A DNA stretch of 64,000 nt from Nigerium massiliense (GTDB lineage Bacteria; Actinomycetota; Actinomycetes; Propionibacteriales; Propionibacteriaceae), in NCBI RefSeq assembly GCF_000826085.1, contig NZ_CCYM01000003.1, forward strand, positions 248,001 to 312,000, in the 5' to 3' direction. Positions 1 through 11,100 of this stretch are shown here, piece by piece; the stretch's first letter is position 1; each line of letters opens with the position of its first letter. A program made the translations under genes and the position numbers. A model generated the notes under the pieces. It was not told where the DNA came from and searched no databases. It saw only the letters and a program-made list of their open reading frames with translations.

Positions 1-2868
<2,868 letters not shown>

Positions 2869-2880
2869 CCTGAGCCTCGA

Positions 2881-2902
2881 CCGCGGCGGTGCGACGCCGC
2901 GG
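2881..2902 (+). promoter_or_regulatory. Perfect hairpin between carB and aroD
   Basis: Eight-base arms CCGCGGCG (2881-2888) and CGCCGCGG (2895-2902) around a 6-base loop. It lies directly before the aroD Shine-Dalgarno GGAGG. There is no T-run, so it could be a weak terminator, an mRNA processing or stability element, or simply control of aroD translation. Confidence 0.45.
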
Positions 2903-2920
2903 CGGAGGCGAGGGACAGAC

Positions 2921-3685
2921 ATGGCAACGGTGGCGTTCGGATCGGTGACCCTCGGCGAGGGCCGCACCAAGGTGATCGTCCCGATCACGGGGGAGAGCGC
3001 GGACGAGCTGGTCGAGCAGGCGTCCGCGCTGGCGGGCCGCGACGATGTCGACATCGTCGAGTGGCGGGCGGACTACCTTCCCGACGCCCCCGACCCGGAG
3101 GACGTGCTCGCCGCGGCTCGCCGGTTGCGCGGGGTCCTCGGCGATGTGCCGGTCCTGTTCACGTTCCGCACGGCCGCCGAGGGTGGGCTGCAGTCGATCG
3201 AGCCGGACGCCTACGCGTCGCTGAACATCGCGCTCGTGGAGTCCGGGCTGGTGGACGCCGTCGACGTCGAGCTCCTCTTCGACCAAGCCGCCGGGGACGC
3301 GGTGATCGCCGCCGCGCGGAAGGTCGGCGTGCCGGTGGTGGGCAGCTTCCACCGCTTCGACGGCACCCCGCCCGTCCACGAGCTGGTGGGCCACCTCGAG
3401 ACCATGGCCGAGCGCGGCTGCGCGGTGTCGAAGGCGGCCGTGATGCCGGCCGACGCCGGGGACGTGCTGACGCTGCTGCAGGCGACGTGGGAGATGCGCA
3501 AGGCGCTGAGCAACCAGGTGGTCTTGACCATGGCCATGTCGGGCGTCGGCGTCGTGTCGCGCCTGGCGGGCGAGGTGTTCGGCTCGTGTGCCACCTTCGG
3601 CATGGTCGGACGTCCGTCGGCCCCCGGCCAGGTGCCGGTTGAGAAGCTGGTGCCCGTCCTGGACCTGGTGCACGACAACCTCTGA
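2921..3685 (+). CDS. aroD: Type I 3-dehydroquinate dehydratase
   Basis: Dehydrates 3-dehydroquinate to 3-dehydroshikimate (shikimate pathway, cytosol) through a Schiff base. The 254-residue length fits the type I class I aldolase family. All signature residues are seen: E47 and R49 in EWRAD, R83 in TFR, the general base H144 in GSFHRF, the Schiff-base lysine K171 in SKAAVMP, R214 in VVSR, and S233/Q237 in RPSAPGQ. ATG at 2921 was chosen because GGAGG lies 14 bases upstream and the N-terminus matches the family; an open frame continues further upstream but only over carB. The carB stop codon plus the next three bases read TAGCCT (2866-2871), a possible -10. Many actinobacteria use the unrelated type II enzyme AroQ instead, so the type I form is of note. 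Confidence 0.95.
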   Translation: MATVAFGSVTLGEGRTKVIVPITGESADELVEQASALAGRDDVDIVEWRADYLPDAPDPEDVLAAARRLRGVLGDVPVLFTFRTAAEGGLQSIEPDAYASLNIALVESGLVDAVDVELLFDQAAGDAVIAAARKVGVPVVGSFHRFDGTPPVHELVGHLETMAERGCAVSKAAVMPADAGDVLTLLQATWEMRKALSNQVVLTMAMSGVGVVSRLAGEVFGSCATFGMVGRPSAPGQVPVEKLVPVLDLVHDNL

Positions 3686-3749
3686 GCGCCGGCCTGCGAC
3701 GCCGTGGTTCACGAACCGGAGTCGCGACGGATCGCGCAGCGCCGTCCAC

Positions 3750-3755
3750 TAGGCT
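3750..3755 (+). promoter_or_regulatory. Leaderless -10 of aroKB
   Basis: TAGGCT ends 7 bases before the ATG at 3763, and no Shine-Dalgarno is present. This is the TANNNT-6/7-start layout typical of leaderless actinobacterial mRNAs. Confidence 0.7.
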
Positions 3756-3762
3756 CGGCGCG

Positions 3763-5385
3763 ATGAACGGGCACGGAGATCACGCACGGAAGGGGCGCGG
3801 GAGCGCGATCGCGCTGATCGGGCTGTCGGGATCCGGCAAGTCGACCGTCGGCCCGATGCTCGCCGCCAAGCTCGGCCTGCCGCACCACGACGTCGACGTC
3901 GAGGTCGAGCGGCGCGAGGGCCGCACGATCCGGGAGATCTTCGACGCGGACGGGGAGCCCGCGTTCCGCGCGCTGGAGCGTGACGCCACGATCGACCTGC
4001 TCCAGACCCCGGGCGTGCTCAGCCTCGGCGGAGGTGGTCCGCTGACGCCGCAGGTTGCGGACGCCCTGCGCGGCCACCCGGTCGTCTGGCTACGGGTGGC
4101 GCCGGCCGTCGCCGCCGCCCGTATCGGCCACGACGAGAACCGTCCGCTGCTCGCCGGCCGGGACGCGGCGCTGCGCTTGCGCAGCATGCTGTCCCAGCGC
4201 GCGGGCACGTACGCGGCGCTGGCCAGCCTCGCCGTCGACACCGACCGGGCCGGCGTGGACGCCGTCGTCGACTCCATCGCCGCGCACGTCGCCGACTTCA
4301 CGCCCGACGCGTTCGGCGGCGAGGTCATCCCCGTCAACGCGGAGAAGCCGTATGAGGTGCGCGTCGGCCGCGGCGTCTCGTTCGAACTCGGCCGCGCGTT
4401 GGGCCGCCGGGAGCGCGTCGCTCTGCTGCATCCGGCGCCGCTCGCCGAGGCCGCCGGGCTCCTCGTCGAGACGACGGACGCGGACGTGACCCTGATCGAG
4501 GTCCCCGACGGCGAGGACGCCAAGCGCGCCGCCGTGCTGGACGCCGTCTGGCACCGCCTGGACGAGGCCGGCTTCACCCGCGCGGACGCCGTCGTCGGGC
4601 TCGGCGGCGGCTCGACCACCGACCTGGCCGGCTTCGTCGCCGCCACCTGGCTGCGCGGCCTCGACTTCGTCAGCATCCCGACCACCCTGCTCGCCATGGT
4701 CGACACGGCCATCGGCGGCAAGACGGGCATCAACGTCGGCCGCACGAAGAACGCCGTCGGCGCGTTCTGGGAGCCGATCGCCGTCCTGTGCGACACCGAT
4801 CACCTCACCGGCGACCCGGACGCCCTCCGCGGCGGTCTGGCGGAGATGGCCAAGCACGGCCTCGTCGCCGACCCGCCCACCCTGGAGCTGCTCGAGACGC
4901 GCACCGCCGCGATGTTCGACCCCGCCCGCCCGGAGCTCGCCGAGGGCATCGCGCGCTCGATCCAGGTGAAGACCGCGATCGCGAGCGCCGACCTGCGCGA
5001 GGCGACCTCGGTGGGCACCGACGTCGGCCGGGAGGTGCTCAACTACGGCCACACCCTCGGCCTGGCCGTCGAGCGGCACTCCGGCTGGGGTCACGGCCAG
5101 GCCGTCAGCGTCGGGCTTCTCTACGCCGCCGTCCTGAGCCACCGGCTCGGCCACGCCGGCGCCGCGCTCGTCGGCCGGCACCGTCGTCTGCTGGAGCGCC
5201 TCGGGCTGCCCACCGACTACGACCGCGCCGCCTGGCCCGAGCTGCGCCGCCTGATGAACCGCGACAAGAAGGTCCGCGCGTCGGCGCTGCGCTTCGTCCT
5301 GCTGGACGACGTCGCCCGCCCGCGCATCGAGGTCGCCCCCGACGAGGACGACCTGCGCGACAGCTACGAGGAGATCGCCCGATGA
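3763..5385 (+). CDS. aroKB: Fused shikimate kinase / 3-dehydroquinate synthase
   Basis: One 540-residue protein carrying two shikimate pathway steps. Residues 1 to about 175 are shikimate kinase (AroK): P-loop GLSGSGKST at 20-28, the R-x-I-x-EIFDADGEPAFR region, and GGGGPL. From about residue 189 (IPVNAEKPYEVRVG) the protein is 3-dehydroquinate synthase (AroB): NAD-binding GLGGGSTTDLAGF, metal-site EMAKHGLVAD and NYGHTLGLAVERH. AroB forms dehydroquinate from DAHP; AroK phosphorylates shikimate two steps later. In most actinobacteria the two genes are adjacent but separate, in an aroC-aroK-aroB cluster; no aroC or aroE is seen here. The frame runs through both domains with no break. The stop overlaps the pyrD start (ATGA), so the two are probably translationally coupled. 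Confidence 0.96.
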   Translation: MNGHGDHARKGRGSAIALIGLSGSGKSTVGPMLAAKLGLPHHDVDVEVERREGRTIREIFDADGEPAFRALERDATIDLLQTPGVLSLGGGGPLTPQVADALRGHPVVWLRVAPAVAAARIGHDENRPLLAGRDAALRLRSMLSQRAGTYAALASLAVDTDRAGVDAVVDSIAAHVADFTPDAFGGEVIPVNAEKPYEVRVGRGVSFELGRALGRRERVALLHPAPLAEAAGLLVETTDADVTLIEVPDGEDAKRAAVLDAVWHRLDEAGFTRADAVVGLGGGSTTDLAGFVAATWLRGLDFVSIPTTLLAMVDTAIGGKTGINVGRTKNAVGAFWEPIAVLCDTDHLTGDPDALRGGLAEMAKHGLVADPPTLELLETRTAAMFDPARPELAEGIARSIQVKTAIASADLREATSVGTDVGREVLNYGHTLGLAVERHSGWGHGQAVSVGLLYAAVLSHRLGHAGAALVGRHRRLLERLGLPTDYDRAAWPELRRLMNRDKKVRASALRFVLLDDVARPRIEVAPDEDDLRDSYEEIAR

Positions 5386-6485
5386 CCGAGCACCCGAATC
5401 GCCGCCGCCTCGTCGAGGACGGCTACGCCCGGCTGCTGCGCCCGGCGCTGTTCCGCGCCCGCGGCGGCGACCCCGAGAAGATCCACCACGCGATGATCGG
5501 GGCGCTGTCCGCGCTGCCGGCCCTTCCCGGGCTCCGCCAGGGCGTCGCCGCGCTCACCCGGGCGGCGTCCGACCCCGTCGAGGTCGCCGGCATCACGTTC
5601 CCCGGCCGCGTCGGCCTGGCCGCTGGCATGGACAAGGATGGCCGCGCCGCCCTGGCGTGGCGCCGGCTCGGGTTCGCCTTCGCTGAACTCGGCACCGTGA
5701 CGGCCCGCCCGCAACCCGGGAACCCGGCGCCCCGGGTGTTCCGGCTGCCCGACAGCGGCGCGCTGATCAACCGCATGGGCTTCAACAACGACGGTGCCTT
5801 CGCGCTGGCCAACCGGCTCTCCGTCGCGGGCGTCTTCCGCGGCAACGGACGCGCGGGCCTCCCGCTGGGCATCTCGATCGGCAAGAGCAAGGTCACCCCC
5901 GTCGCGGACGCCGTCGACGACTACCTGACGTCGCTGCGCTGGGTTTCCCCGCACGCCGACTACGTGGCGATCAACGTCTCCAGCCCCAACACCCCCGGCC
6001 TGCGCGACCTGCAGCAGATCGAGGCGCTCGACGAGCTGGTCGGAGCCCTGGTCGAGGAGGCGAGGACGCTGGCGGTCGGCGGGAGGCCGGTGCCGATCTT
6101 CGTCAAGGTGTCCCCGGACCTGTCGGACGACGGCCTGGCCGACGTCGTCGACGTGGCCCAGCGGCGCGGGGCGTCCGGCCTCATCGCCACCAACACCACC
6201 GTGCGCCGCGAGGGGATCGCCCCGGCCGACCGACACCTCGCCGACGAGACCGGCGGGCTGTCCGGGCGCCCGCTGACGGCACGCGCGCTGGAGGTCGTGA
6301 CCGCGCTGCGCGCCCGGACGGCGCTGCCGATCATCGCGTCGGGCGGCATCATGACGCCCGACGACGCCCGTGCGATGCTGGAGGCGGGCGCCCAGCTCGT
6401 CCAGCTCTACACCGGCTTCATCTACGCCGGGCCCGCCCTGATCGGCGGGATCGAGAACCTGGCTAGGACGCCGGAGAGGGATTGA
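5382..6485 (+). CDS. pyrD: Dihydroorotate dehydrogenase, quinone-dependent (class 2)
   Basis: FMN enzyme oxidising dihydroorotate to orotate at the membrane with a quinone acceptor. The 367-residue length and N-terminal extension fit class 2. Visible motifs are GLAAGMDKDG (FMN site), NRMGFNNDG, NVSSPNTPGLR carrying the catalytic serine of class 2 enzymes, KVSPDL, ATNTT, SGGI and LYTGFIYAGP. The start ATG at 5382 overlaps the aroKB stop by four bases. A longer open frame begins far upstream but only inside aroKB. pyrF follows one base after the stop, so the pair forms a coupled pyrimidine unit with carB. Confidence 0.96.
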   Translation: MTEHPNRRRLVEDGYARLLRPALFRARGGDPEKIHHAMIGALSALPALPGLRQGVAALTRAASDPVEVAGITFPGRVGLAAGMDKDGRAALAWRRLGFAFAELGTVTARPQPGNPAPRVFRLPDSGALINRMGFNNDGAFALANRLSVAGVFRGNGRAGLPLGISIGKSKVTPVADAVDDYLTSLRWVSPHADYVAINVSSPNTPGLRDLQQIEALDELVGALVEEARTLAVGGRPVPIFVKVSPDLSDDGLADVVDVAQRRGASGLIATNTTVRREGIAPADRHLADETGGLSGRPLTARALEVVTALRARTALPIIASGGIMTPDDARAMLEAGAQLVQLYTGFIYAGPALIGGIENLARTPERD

Positions 6486-6486
6486 C

Positions 6487-7293
6487 ATGAGCACGTACCG
6501 GCAGCGGCTGACGAAGATCGTCGCCGAACGCGGCGCGCTGTGCGTCGGCGTGGACCCGCACCCCGGGGTGCTGAAGACGTGGGGCCTCGATCGGTCGGTC
6601 GCCGGGCTGGAGTCCTGCGCCCGGGGCATCGTCGAGGCGATCGGCGACCAGGTGGCGGTCTTCAAGCCACAGTCGGCGTTCTTCGAGTGCTACGGCGCGG
6701 CCGGCATCGCCGTCCTGGAGCGGCTGCTGCGCGACATCGAGGACGCCGGGGCGCTGAGCATCCTGGACGTCAAGCGCGGCGACATCGGCTCGACCATGGA
6801 CGCCTACGCCGACGCCTACCTGCTGCCGGACGCGCCGCTGTGCTGCGACGCGATCACCGTCTCGCCGTACCTCGGCTTCGGCTCGCTGCAGCCGGCCTTC
6901 GACCGCGCGCTCGAGAACGACCGCGGCGTTTACGTGCTCGCGCGCACCTCCAACCCCGAGGGCGGGCAGGTGCAGCTGGCGTTCAGCGACGAGGGCTCGG
7001 TGGCCCAGCAGATCATCGACGCCGCGACGGAGGCGAACTACGCCGCGCACACCCGGGCCATCGGGCTCGTCGTCGGCGGGACGCACTCGGCCCTGGGCTG
7101 CGACGTCTCGGAATTCAACGGTTCGATCCTGGTGCCCGGCATCGGGCACCAGGGCGGACGCATGGAGGATCTCCCCGCGCTGTTCGGCTCCGCGACCGAT
7201 CAGGTGCTGCCGGTTGTCGGCCGCGCCATCATTTCCGCAAGTCCGCGGGCCCCGGAACTTCGCCGGAAGGTAGCCGAATTCCTGGGTGAATAA
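6487..7293 (+). CDS. pyrF: Orotidine 5'-phosphate decarboxylase (type 2)
   Basis: Last step of UMP synthesis, decarboxylating OMP to UMP. The 268-residue length and the motif LDVKRGDIGST, with the catalytic Asp-Lys-Asp set, place it in the PyrF type 2 subfamily common in mycobacteria and other actinobacteria. CVGVDPHP at the N-terminus, TVSPYLGFGSL and LVVGGT at the phosphate-binding loops are also seen. ATG at 6487 has GGAGAGGG upstream and starts one base after the pyrD stop. It closes the carB-aroD-aroKB-pyrD-pyrF run. Confidence 0.96.
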   Translation: MSTYRQRLTKIVAERGALCVGVDPHPGVLKTWGLDRSVAGLESCARGIVEAIGDQVAVFKPQSAFFECYGAAGIAVLERLLRDIEDAGALSILDVKRGDIGSTMDAYADAYLLPDAPLCCDAITVSPYLGFGSLQPAFDRALENDRGVYVLARTSNPEGGQVQLAFSDEGSVAQQIIDAATEANYAAHTRAIGLVVGGTHSALGCDVSEFNGSILVPGIGHQGGRMEDLPALFGSATDQVLPVVGRAIISASPRAPELRRKVAEFLGE

Positions 7294-7318
7294 CCTGTCC
7301 CACCCATTCGTAGGGCGC

Positions 7319-7324
7319 TAGGTT
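7319..7324 (+). promoter_or_regulatory. Putative -10 of mihF
   Basis: TAGGTT lies 38 bases before the GTG start. With initiation about 7 bases downstream the mRNA would have a leader of about 30 bases that carries the GGAG ribosome site at 7352-7355. No clear -35 was seen. Confidence 0.4.
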
Positions 7325-7362
7325 GGGGGCCACCTCATCAGTACCGAGCCCCGGAGATCATC

Positions 7363-7674
7363 GTGTCGATTCCACAACTGACCACCGAGCAATTGCAGGC
7401 CGCCCGGGCCGCGGCGACGCAGGCGCGCCGGCAGCGAGCCGACCTCAAGGCGAAGGTGCGTAGCGGCCAGCTGAGCCTCTCCGACGCGATCGACGCGGCG
7501 GGGGAGGACGACGTCCTCGCGCACGTGAAGGTAATCGACCTGCTGAAGTCGCTGCCGCGCGTGGGCGAGAAGCGTGCGTCGTCCGTCATGGAGCGTCTCG
7601 ACATCGCCCCGAACCGCCGCATCCGCGGGCTCGGTCGTCACCAGATCGCAGGGCTGAAGGCTGAGTTCAAGTGA
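7363..7674 (+). CDS. mihF: Actinobacterial integration host factor mIHF
   Basis: Small nucleoid-associated DNA-bending protein of 103 residues, family named from the mycobacterial phage L5 integration cofactor. The sequence has the family layout: a long basic N-terminal helix (AAATQARRQRADLKAKV), a GQLSLSDAI segment, then the helix-two turns-helix DNA-binding region LKSLPRVGEKRASSVMERL and RIRGLGRHQ. Synteny is diagnostic: in actinobacteria mihF sits between pyrF and gmk, exactly as here. GTG at 7363 has GGAG eight bases upstream; the stop overlaps the gmk GTG start by four bases, which implies coupled translation. Confidence 0.95.
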   Translation: MSIPQLTTEQLQAARAAATQARRQRADLKAKVRSGQLSLSDAIDAAGEDDVLAHVKVIDLLKSLPRVGEKRASSVMERLDIAPNRRIRGLGRHQIAGLKAEFK

Positions 7675-8252
7675 GCGGTGACATCACGGTCATCTCGGGG
7701 CCGACGGCGGTCGGGAAGGGAACCGTGGTGTCAGCCCTGCGCCGGGCCTGCCCCCAGGTGTGGGTGTCGGTGTCCGCGACGACACGACCGCCGCGCCCGA
7801 CGGAGCGGGACGGCTTCCATTACCTCTTCGTCTCGGACGAGGAGTTCGACGACCTCGTGGCCAATGACGGGCTGCTCGAGTGGGCGACCGTCCACGGCGT
7901 CCACCGGTACGGGACGCCGAAGGCGCCGGTCCTGGCGGCGGCCGCCGAGGGGCGTCCGGTGATCCTCGAGATCGACCTGCAGGGCGCCCGCCAGGTGCGC
8001 GAGCGGCTGCCCGAGGCGCGGTCGGTGTTCTTGTCGCCGCCCAGTTGGGGCGCGCTGGTCGACCGGCTCGTGGGCCGCGGCACCGAGAACGTCGAACAGA
8101 TGGAGCGTAGGCTGGCCACGGCGAAGGTGGAGATGGCCGCCGCGAGCGAGTTCGATCACATCGTCGTCAACGAGCAGGTGAGCCAGACTGTTGAACAGTT
8201 GATAGACTTGCTTGGCTTAGCGACAAACTCCGAGACCGAAGGTCAATCTTGA
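7671..8252 (+). CDS. gmk: Guanylate kinase
   Basis: ATP-dependent phosphorylation of GMP to GDP in the cytosol. The 193-residue length is normal. The P-loop GPTAVGKG is at residues 10-17; [14 protein letters not shown] and HYLF form the GMP-binding part, and the lid region RLVGRGTE-x5-RRLATA follows. GTG at 7671 overlaps the mihF stop (GTGA). The 3' end overlaps the rpoZ TTG start, so mihF, gmk and rpoZ are read as a coupled trio. Confidence 0.95.
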   Translation: MSGDITVISGPTAVGKGTVVSALRRACPQVWVSVSATTRPPRPTERDGFHYLFVSDEEFDDLVANDGLLEWATVHGVHRYGTPKAPVLAAAAEGRPVILEIDLQGARQVRERLPEARSVFLSPPSWGALVDRLVGRGTENVEQMERRLATAKVEMAAASEFDHIVVNEQVSQTVEQLIDLLGLATNSETEGQS

Positions 8253-8587
8253 GCAATCCCATTCCTGAGGGCATCACGAACCCGCCGATCGACGAACTGC
8301 TGACGAAGGTCGATTCGAAGTACCGCCTCGTCACGTTCGCAGCGAAGCGCGCCCGGCAGATCAATGCGTACTACAGCCAGCTCGGGGAGGGCCTGCTGGA
8401 GAACGTCGGCCCGCTCGTCGACACCACCGTGCAGGAGAAGCCGCTGACCATCGCGCTCCGCGAGATCAACGCGGACGTCCTCGTGTGCACGGACATCGAC
8501 CCCGAGGCCGAGGCCGCCGCGCGCGCCGAGGCCGAGAAGGACCCCGACTTCAGCCTCGATCCGTTCAGCACCGACGATCTGGCCTGA
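8249..8587 (+). CDS. rpoZ: RNA polymerase omega subunit
   Basis: Omega subunit, which helps assemble the beta' subunit of RNA polymerase. The 112-residue protein has the conserved N-terminal core [26 protein letters not shown] and an acidic C-terminal tail typical of actinobacterial RpoZ. The start is a TTG at 8249: it is preceded by AAGG with 6-base spacing, overlaps the gmk stop (TTGA), and no suitable ATG or GTG lies nearby. The gmk-rpoZ-coaBC order is the standard actinobacterial arrangement. Confidence 0.94.
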   Translation: MSNPIPEGITNPPIDELLTKVDSKYRLVTFAAKRARQINAYYSQLGEGLLENVGPLVDTTVQEKPLTIALREINADVLVCTDIDPEAEAAARAEAEKDPDFSLDPFSTDDLA

Positions 8588-8599
8588 TCGGGCCGCGAC

Positions 8600-9844
8600 G
8601 TGAGCCGCATCCTCTTGGGCGTCGCCGGCGGCATCGCGGCCTACAAGGCCTGCGAGCTGCTGCGCCGGTTCTCCGAAGGTGGCCATGAGGTCACCGTCGT
8701 CCCGACCCGGAACGCGCTGACGTTCGTCGGCGAGGCGACCTGGGCGGCGCTGTCGGGGCGTCCCGTCCGCACCGAGGTCTGGTCCGACGTCCACGAGGTG
8801 CCGCACGTCCGGCTGGGGCAGGAAGCCGACCTCGTGGTCGTGGCGCCCGCCACCGCCGACCTGCTGGCGCGGGCCGCAGGCGGGCGCGCCGACGACCTGC
8901 TGACGAACGTGCTGCTGACCGCGCGCTGCCCCGTGCTGATGGCCCCGGCCATGCACACCGAGATGTGGCGGCACCCCGCCACCGTGGCGAACGTGGCGAC
9001 TCTGCGCGAGCGCGGCACCATCGTCATGGACCCGGCCGACGGACGCCTCACCGGCGCCGACTCCGGCCCCGGGCGCCTGCCCGACCCCGACGACATCCAC
9101 CAGGCGGCGTCCTCGCTGCTCGGCGACGATGCGACCGTCACGGGCGTCCGCACCCGCGACCTGGCCGGTCTGAAGGTCGTCGTCAGCGCGGGCGGCACCC
9201 ACGAGGCACTCGACCCGGTGCGGTTCCTCGGCAACGCCTCGAGCGGACGCCAGGGCCTCGCGCTGGCCCGCGCCGCCGCGCTGCGCGGCGGGCGCGTCAC
9301 GCTCGCCGCAGCCAACGTCTCCGAGCCCACGCCGAGCTCGGTCGAGGTGCGCCGCGTCGTCTCCACCGGTGACCTCGGCGCGGTGATGCGCGAGGAGGCC
9401 CGTGACGCCGACATCGTCGTGATGGCCGCCGCGCCCGCCGACTTCACGCCCGCGGCGTCCAGCCAGACCAAGCTGAAGAAGCAGGGTGACGCCGGGCTCA
9501 CGCTCGAGCTCAGGCAGACCATGGATGTCTTGGCGACGATCTCGTCCGACCACCCGCGCGCCGGCGTCATCGTCGGCTTCGCGGCGGAGACCGCCGAGAG
9601 CCCCGAGGCGCTGCTCGAACTGGGGCGCGCCAAGCTCGCCCGCAAAGGCTGCGACCTGCTCGTCTGCAACAACGTCAGCGGGGGAGCCGTCTTCGGCGCC
9701 GCGGGCAACGCGGTCACCATCATCGACCGCGACCGCATCGTCGCCTCCGCGACCGCCGACAAGAACGTCGTCGCTCACCGCATCCTGGACGCCGCCCTCG
9801 GCGTCCGCGCACGCCAGCACCGGCCGGCAGCCGAGAAGGAGTAA
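8600..9844 (+). CDS. coaBC: Phosphopantothenoylcysteine decarboxylase / phosphopantothenate-cysteine ligase
   Basis: Bifunctional coenzyme A enzyme that joins phosphopantothenate to cysteine (CoaB) and decarboxylates the product (CoaC, flavin-dependent). The 414-residue length fits the fused form. The CoaC half shows [10 protein letters not shown], the substrate-binding APAMHTEMW and the LLTNVLL segment. The CoaB half begins near residue 190 with [17 protein letters not shown] and NASSGRQG and carries the Lys-rich KLKK region near residue 295. GTG at 8600 lies 12 bases after rpoZ; no strong Shine-Dalgarno is seen, so coupling to rpoZ is likely. metK follows after 4 bases. Confidence 0.95.
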   Translation: MSRILLGVAGGIAAYKACELLRRFSEGGHEVTVVPTRNALTFVGEATWAALSGRPVRTEVWSDVHEVPHVRLGQEADLVVVAPATADLLARAAGGRADDLLTNVLLTARCPVLMAPAMHTEMWRHPATVANVATLRERGTIVMDPADGRLTGADSGPGRLPDPDDIHQAASSLLGDDATVTGVRTRDLAGLKVVVSAGGTHEALDPVRFLGNASSGRQGLALARAAALRGGRVTLAAANVSEPTPSSVEVRRVVSTGDLGAVMREEARDADIVVMAAAPADFTPAASSQTKLKKQGDAGLTLELRQTMDVLATISSDHPRAGVIVGFAAETAESPEALLELGRAKLARKGCDLLVCNNVSGGAVFGAAGNAVTIIDRDRIVASATADKNVVAHRILDAALGVRARQHRPAAEKE

Positions 9845-9848
9845 CCAC

Positions 9849-11039
9849 ATGAGCCGCCTCTTCACCTCCGAGTCCGTCACCGAGGGGCACCCGGACAAGG
9901 TCGCGGACGCCGTCTCCGACGCGGTCCTCGACGCGCTCCTCGACCAGGACGTCAAGAGCCGCGTCGCCGTCGAGACCCTCGTCACCACCGGCACCGTCGT
10001 CGTCGCCGGCGAGGTGACGACGCAGGCCTACGCCGACATCCAGGGCATCGCGCGCGAGCGCATCGTCAACGTCGGTTACGACCGCGCCGAGACGTCGTTC
10101 GACGGCCGCGCCTGCGGAGTCCTGGTCTGCCTGGGCAGCCAGAGCCCCGACATCGCCCAGGGCGTCGACAACGCCGAGGAGGTCCGCGACGGCGAGGCCG
10201 ACGAGGCGTTCGACCAGCAGGGCGCCGGCGACCAGGGCCTGATGTTCGGGTACGCCTGCCGCGATACGCCCTCGCTGATGCCGCTGCCGATCGACATCGC
10301 GCACCGCATGTCGGAGCGCCTGGCGCAGGTGCGCAAGTCGGGCGAGCTCGACTGGGTGCTGCCCGACGGCAAGACCCAGGTGACGATCGAGTACGACGGC
10401 GTCACGCCCGTCCGGGTCGACACCGTCGTCGTCTCCACCCAGCACACCGAGGAGGCGTGGAACGCAGGACTCATCGAGAGTGGCGTCCGCGAGAAGGTCA
10501 TCGCCCCCGTCCTTGACCGCTACGACATCTCTTCGCAGGGGATGCGCTCGTACGTCAACCCGACGGGGCGGTTCAACATCGGCGGCCCGCGCGGCGATGC
10601 CGGCGTCACCGGCCGTAAGATCATCGTCGACACTTACGGCGGCATGGCCCGGCACGGCGGCGGGGCGTTCTCCGGCAAGGATCCGTCCAAGGTCGACCGC
10701 TCCGCGTCCTACGCGATGCGCTGGGTCGCGAAGAACGTGGTGGCGGCCGGGTTGGCGGACCGCTGCGAGGTGCAGGTGGCCTACGCCATCGGCCGCGCGC
10801 ACCCCGTCGGCTTCTACACCGAGTGCTTCGGCACGGAGAAGGTGCCGGTGGAGCAGATCAACGACGCCGTGCTGTCGGTGTTCGACCTGCGTCCGGCCGC
10901 GATCATCCGCGACCTCGACCTGCTGCGCCCGATCTACTCCCAGATCACGAACTACGGCCACTTCGGCCGCGAGCTCGACGTGATGACCTGGGAGCGCACC
11001 GACCGCGCCGAGGCGCTCGCCGCCGCGGTGAAGGGCTGA
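9849..11039 (+). CDS. metK: S-adenosylmethionine synthetase
   Basis: Makes S-adenosylmethionine from methionine and ATP. It is 396 residues long, normal for actinobacteria. Signatures seen are [22 protein letters not shown] at the N-terminus (ATP and metal site), [12 protein letters not shown], and the P-loop-like [20 protein letters not shown] at 9849 has AAGGAG upstream and follows coaBC by four bases. No SAM riboswitch is possible in so short a gap. Together with metH at 36337 and fmt at 15077 it covers part of methionine use in this window. Confidence 0.97.
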   Translation: MSRLFTSESVTEGHPDKVADAVSDAVLDALLDQDVKSRVAVETLVTTGTVVVAGEVTTQAYADIQGIARERIVNVGYDRAETSFDGRACGVLVCLGSQSPDIAQGVDNAEEVRDGEADEAFDQQGAGDQGLMFGYACRDTPSLMPLPIDIAHRMSERLAQVRKSGELDWVLPDGKTQVTIEYDGVTPVRVDTVVVSTQHTEEAWNAGLIESGVREKVIAPVLDRYDISSQGMRSYVNPTGRFNIGGPRGDAGVTGRKIIVDTYGGMARHGGGAFSGKDPSKVDRSASYAMRWVAKNVVAAGLADRCEVQVAYAIGRAHPVGFYTECFGTEKVPVEQINDAVLSVFDLRPAAIIRDLDLLRPIYSQITNYGHFGRELDVMTWERTDRAEALAAAVKG

Positions 11040-11087
11040 TCGCCCCGCACCGTCGCCGGCCGAACCTTGGGCGTCCCGGGCGAGCCC

Positions 11088-11093
11088 TAGGAT
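11088..11093 (+). promoter_or_regulatory. Leaderless -10 of priA
   Basis: TAGGAT ends 7 bases before the ATG at 11101. No Shine-Dalgarno is seen in the 7-base gap. Confidence 0.65.
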
Positions 11094-11100
11094 CGCCGGC

